DNA from: an uncultured Ruminococcus sp.
GTDB lineage: Bacteria; Bacillota; Clostridia; Oscillospirales; Acutalibacteraceae
DNA: 5,811 nucleotides
Reading direction: 5' to 3'
Assembly: GCA_937892835.1 (NCBI GenBank)
Contig: CALBHM010000003.1
Span: 1 to 5,811 of the forward strand
The translations under genes and the position numbers were made by a program. Below, piece after piece: positions 5,378-5,811 of the stretch; the stretch's first letter is position 1; every line of letters starts with the position of its first letter. Under the pieces are notes generated by a model, which saw nothing but the letters and a program-made list of their open reading frames with translations, had not been told where the DNA came from and ran no database searches.

Positions 5378-5811
5378 TTGGAAAACGGTGTAAAAAGGAA
5401 GCTTAACAAAAAATCGCTCATTGCAATTATACTTTGTGCCGTCATTGTTTTCGGCATTGTTTCATATGACTTTATAAGCGGCAGAAGCTCCTGCGAAAAG
5501 ACAAGCGTTGCCATGGGTACAGTCGTAACAGTCAAGCTTTTCGGATTCGGTGCAGATAATGACCTTGATAAGATAGAAACAGAAATCAACGGACTTGAAA
5601 ATTCTGTTCTCAGCTGGAGGAAGAAAGGCTCCGATGTCTACAGAATTAACGAAGGCTCCGGCACTCAGGTTTCTGTTTCTCCCGACACGGTTAAAATTAT
5701 TGGACAGTGTATCGACATTTCGGACGATTGCGGCGGAGTTTTTGACATAACAATCGGCAACGTTACGAAGCTTTGGGATTTCGGCGGCGATAATCAGCGT
5801 TTGCCCTCCGA
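5378..5811 (+). CDS. apbE: FAD:protein FMN transferase (ApbE family), 3' end outside window
   Basis: The first 144 codons of a gene run off the right edge; ApbE proteins usually have 300-350 residues. A basic N-terminus (KRKLNKK) is followed by a hydrophobic helix at about residues 14-29, so the protein is probably anchored in the membrane with its domain outside. No cysteine sits in a convincing lipobox, unlike the many ApbE lipoproteins. MGTVVTVKLFG at 46-56, LENSVLSW at 73-80 with SDVYRIN at 85-91, and CGGVFDITIG at 118-127 followed by LWDFG match the ApbE N-terminal domain. The enzyme links FMN to threonine in target proteins such as Rnf or Nqr subunits, using FAD and Mg2+. The chosen start is TTG at 5378-5380, preceded by AAAGGTGGA (5364-5372). 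The next in-frame ATG, at Met46, would remove the anchor and leave no good ribosome site. No flavoprotein target is visible in the window. Confidence 0.9.
   Translation, partial: MENGVKRKLNKKSLIAIILCAVIVFGIVSYDFISGRSSCEKTSVAMGTVVTVKLFGFGADNDLDKIETEINGLENSVLSWRKKGSDVYRINEGSGTQVSVSPDTVKIIGQCIDISDDCGGVFDITIGNVTKLWDFGGDNQRLPS

Noticed and set aside
5269..5589. Minus-strand open frame of 106 codons opposite the apbE-like gene
   Set aside because: It lies antisense to a clear ApbE coding region and covers that gene's promoter. The protein shows no recognisable domain.

Overview
The window looks like the chromosome of a low-to-moderate-GC Firmicute, most likely an anaerobic Clostridia member (Oscillospiraceae/Ruminococcaceae-like). 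This rests on strong AAGGAGG-type ribosome sites before the genes, AT-rich intergenic DNA with sigma-A-like promoters, and the protein types present. No sequence search was run, so the taxonomic placement is an inference.

Layout. Positions 1-4707 hold four tightly spaced genes on the minus strand, read from right to left: glycerol kinase (glpK, 3196-4707), an Ldh_2-family malate/lactate dehydrogenase (2034-3143), a short-form malic enzyme (838-2007), and a ketopantoate-reductase-family protein that runs off the left edge (1-812). The gaps are 52, 26 and 25 bases. Each gene has its own ribosome site and no strong terminator lies between them, so they are read here as one operon. Its promoter is clear (TTGACT, 17 bases, TACAAT on the minus strand, 4869-4897). 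A perfect 7-1-7 palindrome lies over the -10 box and start point, followed by a leader of about 155 bases that contains weak competing hairpins and a cre-like element.

Positions 4898-5025 appear non-coding. A self-contained plus-strand unit follows: a promoter with a -10 resembling those of sporulation sigma factors, a 43-residue protein with a hydrophobic segment and a Cys-Gly repeat (5087-5218), and a strong intrinsic terminator (5233-5270). A separate sigma-A-type promoter (5316-5344) then drives an ApbE-type flavin transferase with an N-terminal membrane anchor (5378 to the right edge, incomplete).

How the genes may work together. Glycerol kinase feeds glycerol 3-phosphate into lower glycolysis. 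The dehydrogenase plus malic enzyme could convert oxaloacetate to malate to pyruvate (the last two steps of a malate shunt), moving reducing equivalents between cofactors while making pyruvate. The ketopantoate-reductase-like protein is another NAD(P)-linked 2-oxoacid/2-hydroxyacid enzyme, so three of the four operon genes handle that chemistry. The operon-level role is inference; the individual family assignments are solid. I see no mobile element, CRISPR array, tRNA or rRNA, and no clear evidence of an entirely new system. The least explained items are the small Cys-Gly protein and the palindromic operator.
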